A stretch of 64,000 bases of DNA from Atopobiaceae bacterium (GCA_022655215.1 JALCUE010000001.1:62001-126000); one strand, 5' to 3'. Counted from the first letter of the stretch, positions 27,727 through 35,846 are shown. Translations and numbers: made by a program. Notes: a model not told the origin generated them from the sequence alone.

Positions 27727-28836
27727 CTACAGGTTGGGCATGACCTTCTCGATGGTCTCGGTCTTGCTGGGTGCCGCGGCCTTGTACTGGTGCATGAGTG
27801 GATGGTCCGTCCAACGTCCCAGCTCGTCGGTCGCGCGGAAGGCGATCGTCTGGAAGAAGGGCAGCAGGTAGAGTGGCTCGAGGAGCGGGTCCGCGGGATG
27901 GTCGGCGGGGATGTGGAAGACCGTGTCGCCCTGCTCGTCGGCGTCCGTCAGCAGATAGGCGTGGTCGGTCACCAGGCTGGTCGCATGCCACAGCTGGAGC
28001 AGACGGTCGTGGCCCCTGTTCATGTCATCCACGAAGAAGACCGTGTAGTTGGGCGTGAGCTGGAGGTTGGGGCCGTGGTTGTATTCCTCGGCCTCGTAGG
28101 CGAAGCTCGGGATCTTCATGGTCTCGCCGAACTTGAGCGCCGCCTCGCATGCGATGCCGTAGGCCTGGTCGAACCCGCAGACGTAGTTCGTCAGGATCGA
28201 GGTGAGGCCCTTGCGGTTCGTCTGGTAGAACTCCTCCGTGAGCCGGTAGACCTCCTCGTGAGCGGCGGGGATGGCCTCGAATTGGGCCACGGACCCGTCG
28301 TATGCCGCCTCGTCGATGGCACCGGTGGCGCGTGCCGCCTCGAGCGAGAAGAGCATGAGGTACTCGGCGAGCGTCGTGACTCCCTTGGTGACGTAGCCGA
28401 CCGTCTCCTCGCCCACGCCGTAGTCGACGAGCAGGTCGGAGTGGTCGCGGAAGTCGCCGTCGAGGTTGCCGGTGAGGCCTATTGCCACGCGACCGAGCTC
28501 GCGGAGCCTGTCGAGCGCCTTGATGGAGTTGGTGGAGCAGCCGCTCTGGGATATCACCATGCAGAGGGTGTCATCCGAGGGGACGTGGTCCGAGAACAGG
28601 AAGCTCGCCGGGTTCACCACCTCGACGTCACAGCCGAGGGTCCTTCTCATGAACGGCACGGCACAGCGGCTCGCGTTCGAGCTCGAGCCACATGCGATGA
28701 GCCAGATGGAGCGGGGCGAGAGACGCGCGTACGTCTCGACCAGGCTGTGGGTGAGCTCCTCGCGCCTGTCCACGTCGAGCGCCACCTGGGCCGCGGATTC
28801 CTTGATGTAGTCGAGCATGCCGTCGTATCTTCCCAT
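27727..28836 (-). CDS. SIS-domain sugar-phosphate deglycase/isomerase
   Basis: 369-aa cytosolic enzyme with two SIS domains. Motifs include 'IACGSSSNAS' (phosphate-binding Ser loop), 'VISQSGCSTNSIKAL' and 'AIGLTGN'. Later, 'YVTKGVTTLAEYL' and 'AYEAEEYNHGPN' resemble the glucosamine-6-phosphate synthase isomerase and FrlB/GfrF-type deglycases; the latter split fructoselysine- or glucoselysine-6-phosphate. It carries no amidotransferase domain. ATG 28836 follows GGAGG by five bases; a GTG six codons upstream is less likely. It lies opposite a mannose-family PTS and two GntR regulators, the same parts list as known Amadori-product operons. The function is therefore inferred as deglycase or ketose-aldose amino-sugar isomerase. 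Confidence 0.85.
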   Translation of the reverse strand: MGRYDGMLDYIKESAAQVALDVDRREELTHSLVETYARLSPRSIWLIACGSSSNASRCAVPFMRRTLGCDVEVVNPASFLFSDHVPSDDTLCMVISQSGCSTNSIKALDRLRELGRVAIGLTGNLDGDFRDHSDLLVDYGVGEETVGYVTKGVTTLAEYLMLFSLEAARATGAIDEAAYDGSVAQFEAIPAAHEEVYRLTEEFYQTNRKGLTSILTNYVCGFDQAYGIACEAALKFGETMKIPSFAYEAEEYNHGPNLQLTPNYTVFFVDDMNRGHDRLLQLWHATSLVTDHAYLLTDADEQGDTVFHIPADHPADPLLEPLYLLPFFQTIAFRATDELGRWTDHPLMHQYKAAAPSKTETIEKVMPNL

Positions 28837-28866
28837 GTCTTCCTCCGGGTCCACGATTGACGACCC

Positions 28867-28891
28867 GCTCCCGCGTCCGCGGGGCGGGAGC
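28867..28891 (-). terminator. Intercistronic hairpin
   Basis: GCTCCCGC pairs with GCGGGAGC (8 bp, 9-base loop) in the 66 bases between the membrane-protein gene and the SIS gene, both on the minus strand. It could terminate, attenuate or protect the upstream message. Confidence 0.4.
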
Positions 28892-28902
28892 CTGCGACTC
28901 GC

Positions 28903-29463
28903 CTACCTGTCCCTGCGGGAGAGGGCGAGGCCGATCACCAACGTGACGAGCTCGAATGCCCCGTACACGAGGGCTGCCACCACGAGGACGAGGTTGATCG
29001 CGTGCTCGGTCCCCGCGAACTGCTGCTGTTGCATGTTGAGAAGGAGGAGCAGTCCGAGGGCGATGCAGAGGACGCCCCTCAGGACCCTGCTCGCGACCGG
29101 CTGGGAGCCCATCACGAACGAGAAGGGGCTCTGGCGCCTGTCGACGGGGGCGTCGGGCGCCACGTCGAGTGAGGTGAGGAAGCCGTAGTAGAACCAGGCG
29201 GTGAGCGCCACCCCGATCACGACGCCGGAGATGATGGCGAAGGGGACGTTCTGGGTGAAGACCCACAGCAGGATGCCCACGGCCAGCGCCACTCCATAAC
29301 GTGCCGAGATGTTCGAGTAGCCCTGCAGGCGGTTCTCGGGCAGGAAGAAGCTCCTCTTGAGGAGACGGTTGGTGTAGACGATGCGTCCGCTGCCGTCACG
29401 GGTGAGGTCATGGCCACCGATCCGCTGGTGCAGGTCCTGCTCGGCTTTGCTCTTCTCGGCCAT
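28903..29463 (-). CDS. Multi-helix membrane protein, unknown
   Basis: 186 aa. A hydrophilic, charged N-terminus ('MAEKSKAEQDLHQRIGG') is followed by a short soluble stretch. Four hydrophobic helices then lie near residues 55-75, 78-100, 120-140 and 150-175, in two pairs separated by an Asp/Pro-rich loop. No family was recognised and there are no catalytic motifs. ATG 29463 is chosen because the much longer open frame upstream runs through the AT-rich divergent promoter region. The ribosome site (GAGGTGGAC) is close and weak. It precedes the SIS gene on the same strand, 66 bases away, so it may be co-transcribed with it. A role in transport or envelope is possible but unproven. Confidence 0.75.
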   Translation of the reverse strand: MAEKSKAEQDLHQRIGGHDLTRDGSGRIVYTNRLLKRSFFLPENRLQGYSNISARYGVALAVGILLWVFTQNVPFAIISGVVIGVALTAWFYYGFLTSLDVAPDAPVDRRQSPFSFVMGSQPVASRVLRGVLCIALGLLLLLNMQQQQFAGTEHAINLVLVVAALVYGAFELVTLVIGLALSRRDR

Positions 29464-29725
29464 GTCCACCTCGAGTCTCCTGGTCGGTCCCGCCTCGTCC
29501 GGAAGGGCGCGGGCCCCGATGTCATCCGAATGGAATGGTATGACTTTAAGAATTACTTGTCTATGACTGATGGGTGTCCGGCGTTCGACGAATCGGTGAC
29601 CGTCTGTGGAATTGGTCTGAAAAAGATAAGGCAGAGGGATACAGTTGATAAAAGTCGAGAGTTTCTCATGATCGCGGTCGCCTCGGCGCGACTCGCGCAT
29701 GTCGTTCGGGAGGGGAGGGGCGGGC

Positions 29726-30469
29726 GTGGCTGACAATACGGGGATAAGACCTCGTGACCTCGCGACGGAGGCCGTGCGTGACCTCATCATCGACGAGGGC
29801 CTGACGGCCGGCAGCCGCCTTCCCTCGGAGAGGGACATGTGCGCGACCCTCGGGTGCAGCCGTGCCACCTTGCACTCAGCCATCGGCCGTCTCGTGGACG
29901 AGGGCGTCGTCACGAGTCGGGTGGGCGCGGGCACCTTCGTGGCATCCCCTCGGCCCACCATCAACCTGCACGGGGCGACGAGCTTCATCGACTCCGTCCG
30001 CGGGAAGGGACACGTCCCCGGGGCCAAGGTGCAGTACGCGCAGGTGGAGCCCGCTGACGGCCACGTGGCCGGCAGGCTCTCCGTCGCCCTGGGCACGCCC
30101 GTCTTCACGATGTGCAGGGTCCGTCTCATCGACGACGTCCCTTCCTCGATCGAGACCACCTTCATCAAGGCCGAGCAGTGCTCGGGCATCGAGCGACATG
30201 ACTTCTCCGTGGAGTCCTTCTACACGGTGCTTCGCGAGGAGTACGGGGTCGTGCCGCTGCACGGCAGCGAGCGGCTCACCATCACCTTCGTGAGCGCCGC
30301 CGAGGCCGCGTGCCTCGACACCGAGGCGGGCAAGCCCGCCTTCCGCCAGTCCGCGGTGATGATGGACGCGGACGGCGTGCCGGTGGAGTACTTCCGCGCC
30401 GTCGCCCTGCCGCGAAGGATCAGCTTCTCGAGCGAGCGCCGTTGGAGACACGAGGCCGACCATGCGTAG
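29726..30469 (+). CDS. GntR/UTRA regulator 1
   Basis: 247-aa transcription factor. The N-terminal winged helix (residues about 8-72) shows 'SRLPSERDMCATLGCSRATLHSAIGRLVDEG' features of the HutC/FrlR subfamily. A UTRA ligand domain follows (about 90-240), with 'CRVRLIDDVPSSIETTFI' the typical core. GTG 29726 has GGAGGGG seven bases before it; an ATG at 29699 lacks one. It is transcribed divergently from the membrane-protein/SIS pair, and its last 8 bases overlap the next regulator. It likely controls the nearby PTS and SIS genes in response to a phosphorylated sugar or Amadori compound. Ligand not identifiable from sequence. Confidence 0.9.
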   Translation: MADNTGIRPRDLATEAVRDLIIDEGLTAGSRLPSERDMCATLGCSRATLHSAIGRLVDEGVVTSRVGAGTFVASPRPTINLHGATSFIDSVRGKGHVPGAKVQYAQVEPADGHVAGRLSVALGTPVFTMCRVRLIDDVPSSIETTFIKAEQCSGIERHDFSVESFYTVLREEYGVVPLHGSERLTITFVSAAEAACLDTEAGKPAFRQSAVMMDADGVPVEYFRAVALPRRISFSSERRWRHEADHA

Positions 30470-31187
30470 CGAAGGCGGACTTGACGGAGCCTCCCCGCTG
30501 TACCTGCAGCTGCGCGAGGTGATCCGCTCGAAGATCGAGGACGGGGTCTATGCCCCGGGCCATGCCATCCCCTCGGAGAACGAACTGGCCGAGACCTACG
30601 GCATCAACCGGCTCACCGTGCGCAACGGCATCGACGCGCTGGTGAGCGAGGGCCTGCTCAAGAGGGTCCAGGGCAGGGGCGTCTTCGTCATGGGAGGCAA
30701 GCTCGACATCGACCTCGACACCTTCGGCGGGTTCAGGGGTCGCGCCCAGGAGATCAACGCCGGGGCGAGCGTGCGGATACTGGCGCGAGCGCGCAGGTCG
30801 GCGGGGAGCTCCATCGCGAGACGGCTGGGGATAGACGCCGGCGACGAGCTGTTCCAGATCAAGCGCCTCAACCTCATCGACGACGTCCCCTACGAGCTCG
30901 AACGCGTGATGATCCCCGTCGCGCGCGTGCCCCATCTCGATGACACCGACCTGTCCGTCTTCAGCCTCTACGACGTCTACGGGTTCAGCGGCATCACGCT
31001 CGCGCGCGACAGCGAGACGCTCGACATCGTGACCCTCGAGGCGAAGGACGCGCGCTACCTCGGGGTGGAGCCGGGGTCTCCCGCCATGCTCTTCTCGTGC
31101 GAGGTCTACGACGACTCCGACCGCGTGGTCGAGTGCTCGGACACCCTCATCCGCGAGGACAAGAGCAGGTTCACCGTCCACTTCTAG
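30462..31187 (+). CDS. GntR/UTRA regulator 2
   Basis: 241-aa paralogue of the preceding gene, starting inside its last codons. The winged helix is at residues about 10-75 ('IPSENELAETYGINRLTVRNGIDALVSEG'-type signature). The UTRA domain (about 90-235) shares 'IKRLNLIDDVPYELERVMIPV' features with regulator 1. Both therefore descend from one ancestor but have diverged strongly. The overlap implies coupled translation and a fixed ratio. They may form separate homodimers sensing different ligands, or act on different operators in the cluster. The stop codon overlaps that of the opposing acetyltransferase (31184-31187). Confidence 0.9.
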   Translation: MRSEGGLDGASPLYLQLREVIRSKIEDGVYAPGHAIPSENELAETYGINRLTVRNGIDALVSEGLLKRVQGRGVFVMGGKLDIDLDTFGGFRGRAQEINAGASVRILARARRSAGSSIARRLGIDAGDELFQIKRLNLIDDVPYELERVMIPVARVPHLDDTDLSVFSLYDVYGFSGITLARDSETLDIVTLEAKDARYLGVEPGSPAMLFSCEVYDDSDRVVECSDTLIREDKSRFTVHF

Positions 31188-31741
31188 CGACTCGACCCCG
31201 GCCCCCCAACCAGGCGCTCGTAGGCGAACCTCTCGCGCGTGCCCGCGGCCGTGTCGGAGAGCAGGATGGTCCCGCGGCGCACGAAGCCGTTCGCCTCCAG
31301 CGCGTGCTGCATCGACGTGTTGCCCGGATGGGTGTCCACGCGCACGCTCACGCGACCGCCCGTGACCGCGAGCGCGCATGCCTCGGAGAAGACCCTCGAG
31401 GCGACGCCTCGCCTCCTGGCCGACGTCGCCACGGACAGGCGATGCACGACGGTGTAGGTGGGGTCTGCCGAGGTGCCGGTTGTGAGCCAGTCCCCGTCGG
31501 CGATGACGTCGTAGTCGGGCTCGCCATCCAGGATGATCGCGGCATAGGCGATGGGGGAGTCGTGGGCCTCGTCGGCGATGACGTACGCCACGCCGCGGTC
31601 CATGTCGGATATGACGTCGGATCGGCGCGGGTAGCCGTCCTGCCACTGGTCGATGCCGAGGTCGGCCATGGCCCTGCGCCCGTCGGCGATGACGTCAACG
31701 ATCCGTTCGATGTCATCCATCCTCGCCTGACGGAAGCCCAC
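31184..31741 (-). CDS. GNAT-family N-acetyltransferase
   Basis: 185-aa cytosolic acetyl-CoA-dependent acetyltransferase. The beta-strand and P-loop-like motif 'HRLSVATSARRRGVASRVF' holds the R/Q-x-x-G-x-A acetyl-CoA pyrophosphate signature. 'ALEANGFVRRGTI' is the typical C-terminal segment. The acceptor is unknown and could be a small amine, an aminoglycoside-like molecule or a protein terminus. It starts with GTG at 31741 (AGGAGG eight bases upstream); an internal ATG at 31720 is an alternative. It is convergent with regulator 2, with a 4-base overlap of stop codons, and divergent from the toxin-antitoxin pair. Confidence 0.88.
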   Translation of the reverse strand: MGFRQARMDDIERIVDVIADGRRAMADLGIDQWQDGYPRRSDVISDMDRGVAYVIADEAHDSPIAYAAIILDGEPDYDVIADGDWLTTGTSADPTYTVVHRLSVATSARRRGVASRVFSEACALAVTGGRVSVRVDTHPGNTSMQHALEANGFVRRGTILLSDTAAGTRERFAYERLVGGPGSSR

Positions 31742-31806
31742 GGCGTCTCCTCCTGGCCTGCGTCTCCGGCCGCAAGGGGTGTGGCGGGCCAGGTCACGGT
31801 CTTGTC

Positions 31807-32115
31807 GTGAGCCGATTCTCTCACAGACGCGTCCACCTCGGCCGTTCGAGCCAGGTTTCAGCCGTGGTACAATATGGCCACGATCTGTATCGCTTCGCAG
31901 CGAATCAGCGATGCGAGGAGCCCATCGTAGTGACGCGCAATGGCTATGCGGCGATGGTGATGATGAAGCCAGAGGAATATCGGGATCTCGAGAAGGCCCG
32001 CATCAAGCAAGGAATATACGATGCCATTGCCTGTTCCGAGGATGACATCTCCCACGGCAGGGTCTGCGATGCTAGGGACGCCATGGAGCAGATCAGGGCT
32101 AGATATGGCCTATGA
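31807..32115 (+). CDS. RelB/Phd-like antitoxin, N-terminus uncertain
   Basis: About 102 aa from GTG 31807, or 83 from GTG 31864. The core 'EEPIVVTRNGYAAMVMMKPEEYRDL' matches the Phd/YefM family beta-strand and helix that follow the DNA-binding part. The C-terminal half is a charged helix for wrapping the toxin. The N-terminal segment is short and atypical: the usual 'MxxISxSEAR' start is not visible. No good ribosome site precedes either candidate, and TACAAT at about 31868 could be a -10 sequence. Either the start is unusual or the N-terminus has decayed. It overlaps the toxin gene by 11 bases. Base composition is lower in GC than its neighbours, suggesting acquisition. Confidence 0.7.
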   Translation: MSRFSHRRVHLGRSSQVSAVVQYGHDLYRFAANQRCEEPIVVTRNGYAAMVMMKPEEYRDLEKARIKQGIYDAIACSEDDISHGRVCDARDAMEQIRARYGL

Positions 32116-32470
32116 GGTCGCCTTTGCTGACGATGTGAGGGACGAATACGAGAGCATCGTCTCCCATCTGCTTCATGTCGCCCAAGCTCCTTCGGCAGCA
32201 AGAGAATTCCAGGAGAGGTCCTTCGAGATGCTCGGGGTCCTCGAATCCTTACCTGAATCGTTTCCCCATTCGAGCGACAACCTCCTGCGTCATCGGAGGT
32301 TTCGCCGCGCCATGGCAGGTGATTACGTAATCCTCTATCGAGTGGATGAGCACTGTGCCGTCATCGAGGACGGTGAGGTCCTGGACCATGGGACGATATG
32401 CGGCAGGGAGGGACTCGTGCAGATCTATCACATCTTTCATGCCTCCGAGGGCTACCCCTCCCTGGTGTGA
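32105..32470 (+). CDS. RelE/ParE-superfamily toxin
   Basis: 121 aa, slightly longer than typical RelE proteins. The family fold is suggested by 'YEVAFADDVRDEYESIVSHLL', the Arg-rich 'LLRHRRFRRAMAGDYVILYRVD' strand and the closing 'VQIYHIFHASEGY'. Toxins of this superfamily cleave ribosome-bound mRNA or poison gyrase; the type cannot be told here. The start ATG lies within the antitoxin's last codons, the normal coupled arrangement. It is intact in length with no frameshift. Codon use is less GC-biased than in surrounding genes. Confidence 0.82.
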   Translation: MAYEVAFADDVRDEYESIVSHLLHVAQAPSAAREFQERSFEMLGVLESLPESFPHSSDNLLRHRRFRRAMAGDYVILYRVDEHCAVIEDGEVLDHGTICGREGLVQIYHIFHASEGYPSLV

Positions 32471-32479
32471 GCCTCTCGC

Positions 32480-33583
32480 CTATCCCAGGACCAGGCCCGC
32501 AGGACCCAGGTAGACGAAGTAGAGAAGCTCCAGGAAGGCATAGAGGGGGAGCAGCCCCGCGAACACGGCGTTCATCATGGCCTCCGAGGGCCTGTGCATG
32601 AGCCTGTCCAACGCGGGATAGAGCACCCACACGATGAACGTGGCCGCCAGCGTGTAGGCCACGGAGTTCTGCAGGCAGATCTGCCCCATGAAGTTGAACG
32701 GCAGGTCGGAGTAGTCCCACAGGTGGTAGTCGGCGTTGCAGGTGAGGCCCGTGATGAGGTCGATGCCGGTGCAGACCACGGCGTTGGCCATCGTGCTCAT
32801 CACGAGCGCCGGAGCCGCGTGTCCGCCGCAACGGTCGAGCAGGCGCTCCTTCAGGGGGTGGAGGAGCAGGACGATGAGCACGTAGGCGATCCCCTCCGCA
32901 GGGAAGGGATAGAGCCACTCGTCCCAGAGCATGTGGTTGGTGGGGTCATATGAGCCGGCCACCACGCCGAGCCTTATGAGCTGGCAGAAGGCCATCTCGG
33001 CCCAGTGTCCCAAGAGAGTGAACGCGCAATAGCAGATCAGGAGGTTGCGCCACCACGCCCACGTGCGCCACGGGCGTGCGGCGCGGCCGCTGCCATGGGA
33101 GTCGGCGGCACGGGCGGCGCGGAGGTGTGCGGCCCGGTCCGCGTCCGTCTCGGCGAGCGAGCCTGAGAGGGCGGAGCGCATCCTCCCCGATAGGCAGAAG
33201 TAGGCCGCCGTGGCCAGGGGGATGGCGACCGCCAGCGCGACCGCCACCGCGGTGGGCCCCGTCCCCACTCCACGCGCCCACGCGGTCTGGATGATCTCGG
33301 CCACGGAGAGGGCCGCGCTCACGAGCATGGTCACGACCACGGTCTGCCTCGCGGCACGCATGCGAAGTTGAATGAGCCAGATGCAGACACCCGAGCTCGC
33401 GAGGGTGAAGAGGATGGAGGCGGCACGGAGGTCGTAGGCGAAGTCGGGACCCGTCGTGGTGGCGGCATAGGCGAGCCATGAGCAGATGCCGACGAGGAGC
33501 TCGATCTGGACGAGACGGGCGACGGGACCGAGGGGCACATGTCCCTCGTCCGTGGCGCCATCTGGCCGATGCGGCGTCGTCAC
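32480..33583 (-). CDS. CmpB-type (DUF1113) membrane protein
   Basis: 367 aa with about ten hydrophobic segments in two sets (residues 25-130 and 185-360), joined by an Ala/Arg-rich soluble loop. The second set has 'WDYSDLPFNFMGQICLQNS', the hallmark of the 'putative ABC-transporter type IV' (ABC_trans_CmpB) family, and 'LLGHWAEMAFCQLI' before it. Despite the name, no ATPase partner is nearby, and the biochemical role of the family is not established. The start GTG 33583 follows GGGGAGG closely (3 bases), which is short. It converges with the toxin gene, with a 9-base gap, and is divergent from the Ltp gene. Confidence 0.82.
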   Translation of the reverse strand: MTTPHRPDGATDEGHVPLGPVARLVQIELLVGICSWLAYAATTTGPDFAYDLRAASILFTLASSGVCIWLIQLRMRAARQTVVVTMLVSAALSVAEIIQTAWARGVGTGPTAVAVALAVAIPLATAAYFCLSGRMRSALSGSLAETDADRAAHLRAARAADSHGSGRAARPWRTWAWWRNLLICYCAFTLLGHWAEMAFCQLIRLGVVAGSYDPTNHMLWDEWLYPFPAEGIAYVLIVLLLHPLKERLLDRCGGHAAPALVMSTMANAVVCTGIDLITGLTCNADYHLWDYSDLPFNFMGQICLQNSVAYTLAATFIVWVLYPALDRLMHRPSEAMMNAVFAGLLPLYAFLELLYFVYLGPAGLVLG

Positions 33584-33832
33584 GCGCCTCCCCTCGATTC
33601 CGTTCGTCTGCGGCCGTATCCATCCATCCTATCCCGTCGACGGTGAAATCAGATGAGGGATGCATCCGGGGCCATGAAGGGTGATTCTGAGAGATTCCTG
33701 AATTTATGTCAGGCAAGACGCATATGATGTTTCCCGGAGCCTAAGAGGGCGGGTCCCACACGGACGATGCCTCGGGCCCGACCAAGGGAAGTCGGCATGA
33801 TGCCAAGACAGGCCAGACGAATGGAGAACACC

Positions 33833-34480
33833 ATGGCAGAGGATGATGCTTCTAAGACTCAGGTAGCGGAGCATGCGGAGGGCATGCCGGTCGCACCGGA
33901 GACCAACGGCTCCATCAACCACATGAGCCCCAAGAAGCCGAAGAGGTCGGTGGGCAAGATCGTGGCCATAGCGTTCGCGGTGTTCATCGCGATCGGCGTC
34001 ATCGGCCAGCTCACCAAGCCGTCGTCAACGTCGACGTCGGCAGCCACCACGACGGCTGCCACGAGCGCCGCCGCCTCGAGTCCCGCGGCATCCAGCCCTG
34101 CCGCGTCAAGCCCTGCGGCCACCAGTGAAGCGGCTCCTGCCGCCTCGGCGCCGGCTGCCGCGGCCTCGCCCGAGAGCACGGGCTCCACGCCCACCAAGGC
34201 CCAGAGCAACGCCCTCAACAAGGCGCAGACCTATCTCAACGTCATGGCCTTCTCCCATGATGGTCTCATCGATCAGCTCGAGTACGACAAGTTCTCCGAG
34301 GAGGACGCGACATGGGCCGCCGACAACTGTGGTGCGGATTGGAACGAGCAAGCGGCCAAGAAGGCCGAGAGCTATCTCAACTTCTCGTCCTTCTCGCATG
34401 ACGGTCTGGTGGACCAGCTCGAGTACGACAAGTTCACCCCCGACGAGGCCGAGTATGGCGTGACGCAGGTCGGCCTGTAG
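33833..34480 (+). CDS. Membrane-anchored protein with two Ltp domains
   Basis: 215 aa. The cytosolic N-terminus (residues 1-40) contains 'MSPKKPKRSVGK'. One membrane helix lies at about 43-63, followed by a Ser/Ala/Pro/Thr-rich stalk (about 65-125). Two copies of the about 45-residue Ltp helix-turn-helix unit come next ('SHDGLxDQLEYDKFxxxxA', at about 132-170 and 178-215). Ltp of Streptococcus phage TP-J34 is a surface lipoprotein that blocks DNA entry of other phages. Here there is no lipobox Cys, so the anchor is the helix. GGAGAACACC before ATG 33833 decides the start. The same domain is widespread in non-phage surface proteins, so an exclusion role is only a possibility. Confidence 0.82.
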   Translation: MAEDDASKTQVAEHAEGMPVAPETNGSINHMSPKKPKRSVGKIVAIAFAVFIAIGVIGQLTKPSSTSTSAATTTAATSAAASSPAASSPAASSPAATSEAAPAASAPAAAASPESTGSTPTKAQSNALNKAQTYLNVMAFSHDGLIDQLEYDKFSEEDATWAADNCGADWNEQAAKKAESYLNFSSFSHDGLVDQLEYDKFTPDEAEYGVTQVGL

Positions 34481-34505
34481 ACAGCAAGGCCTCGATCGTG
34501 GGGCG

Positions 34506-34554
34506 CGACGTGACCCGGACGACGCATGGGGGGATGCGCGTCCGGGTCACGTCG
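34506..34554 (+). terminator. Long hairpin after the Ltp gene
   Basis: CGACGTGACCCGGACG and CGTCCGGGTCACGTCG pair over 16 bp, extended by ACGCAT/ATGCG, around a G6 loop. It starts 26 bases after the stop and is followed by a moderately T-rich stretch (TATCTGTCGTTCATCT). The stem is strong and fits a terminator. Confidence 0.75.
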
Positions 34555-34689
34555 TATCTGTCGTTCATCTGAGTTTCATCTTTCCTGTAGAGTGACCCGC
34601 GGACGTCAGCATCCGAGGGCGTTTTCGTGCATACTAGCGGGCGGAATGCGGGTGCGTCCCCAAAGGGCGCGGTAGGCGGAGGACGGTCG

Positions 34690-35718
34690 ATGGCGCGGGT
34701 CACACTCAAGGACGTGGCGAACGCCTGCGGCATGTCGCAGGCCACCGTCTCCCTCGCCCTGAACGACCGACCGTGCCGTCTGTCGAAGGAGACGCGCGAG
34801 CGCGTCAAGCGCACGGCCGAGGAGCTGGGCTATGTCCCCAACCCCATCGCGAGGAGCCTCGCCACGCAGGAGTCCGGCATGTACGGGCTCATCGTCCCCA
34901 ACATCGAGAGCCGCTACCATGCCTCGCTCGCGAGGAGGTTGGAGGAGACCTGCCGTGCCGATGGCAAGGTCCTGCTCATCGCCAACTCGGGCGGGACGCA
35001 TGAGGCCCGTCTCGTGAAGATGCTCGCGAGCAGGGGAGTGGACGGGATCTTCCTCGTCATGAAGGATGACCGCACTCCCGATCCCGAGCTCACCTCGGAG
35101 CTGGTCGACGCCGACGTGCCCTATGTCATGCTCGACCGTTTCTATGACAACTTCGAATGCGACATCGTGAGCTTCGACAACGAGCTGGGCGGCTACCTCG
35201 CCACCAAGCACCTCCTCGACCGCGGCCATCGCTCGATCGCCTGCATCATCAACTCGCGTGACACCAAGAACGGTCGCGACCGGTATCGCGGCTACATGCG
35301 CGCGATGCTCGAGACCAACCACACCCTGCCGGCCAACTGCATCCTCGAGGGCGAGGACACGGTCGAGCACGGCTACTCATCCATGAAGGGGCTCCTCTCG
35401 TCGGGGATCACGGCCGTCTTCGCGGGCAGCGACGAGATCTCGCTCGGGGTGCTGAAATGCCTGCACGAGCAGAACCTCCGCGTGCCCCTGGACTACTCGG
35501 TGGTGGCCTACGGCGGGGGCTATTCGGACAGCCTCTTCGAGCCTCCGCTCACGGTGGCCTCGCGCGACGTCGATGGCATGGTGCACATCGCCTATGCGTT
35601 GCTCGAGAAGCGCCGCGCGGACGCGAAGGCACCCTGCGCACACGAGATCCTGAGGCCTCGACTGGTGGTCGGCGGAAGCGCCTGCCCGGTCCACGAGAGG
35701 AACGCCTTCCGTTCCTGA
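34690..35718 (+). CDS. LacI-family regulator of the Ula-type PTS operon
   Basis: 342-aa repressor. The N-terminal LacI helix-turn-helix is at residues 1-50 ('VTLKDVANACGMSQATVSLALND', with the hinge 'YVPNPIARSL'). A periplasmic-binding-protein-like effector domain follows (about 60-335; 'YGLIVPNIESRYH', 'GVDGIFLV', 'FAGSDEISLGVLK'). It starts at ATG 34690 with CGGAGG seven bases before. It is followed after 160 bases by the PTS EIIA gene on the same strand. The intervening region holds a promoter and a 20-base palindrome that is a good LacI-type operator. It probably represses the downstream operon until the sugar or its phosphate binds. Confidence 0.92.
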   Translation: MARVTLKDVANACGMSQATVSLALNDRPCRLSKETRERVKRTAEELGYVPNPIARSLATQESGMYGLIVPNIESRYHASLARRLEETCRADGKVLLIANSGGTHEARLVKMLASRGVDGIFLVMKDDRTPDPELTSELVDADVPYVMLDRFYDNFECDIVSFDNELGGYLATKHLLDRGHRSIACIINSRDTKNGRDRYRGYMRAMLETNHTLPANCILEGEDTVEHGYSSMKGLLSSGITAVFAGSDEISLGVLKCLHEQNLRVPLDYSVVAYGGGYSDSLFEPPLTVASRDVDGMVHIAYALLEKRRADAKAPCAHEILRPRLVVGGSACPVHERNAFRS

Positions 35719-35785
35719 GGCCCCTCGCCCCTCTTGCGTCTGAGGCATGATTCCGACCGCTCGCGGAACCTCCAAAATAAAGTCC

Positions 35786-35814
35786 TAGATAACCCATCCG
35801 CTTTCCCGTATAGT
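35786..35814 (+). promoter_or_regulatory. Sigma-A-type promoter of the Ula PTS operon
   Basis: TAGATA (35786-35791, 4/6 to TTGACA) and TATAGT (35809-35814) are separated by 17 bases in a locally AT-rich stretch. They lie directly upstream of the operator palindrome and 64 bases before the EIIA start. Confidence 0.55.
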
Positions 35815-35826
35815 CCCATCCCGAGG

Positions 35827-35846
35827 TTGTTAAACCGCTTTAACAA
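35827..35846. promoter_or_regulatory. LacI-type operator palindrome
   Basis: TTGTTAAA and TTTAACAA are perfect inverted arms around CCGC. The site lies 12 bases after the -10 element, where bound repressor would block initiation. The LacI-family gene next door is its likely owner. Confidence 0.7.

Noticed and set aside
33833-34480. Reading the Ltp protein as a true lipoprotein
   Set aside because: There is no Leu-x-x-Cys lipobox after the hydrophobic segment and no Cys in that region.
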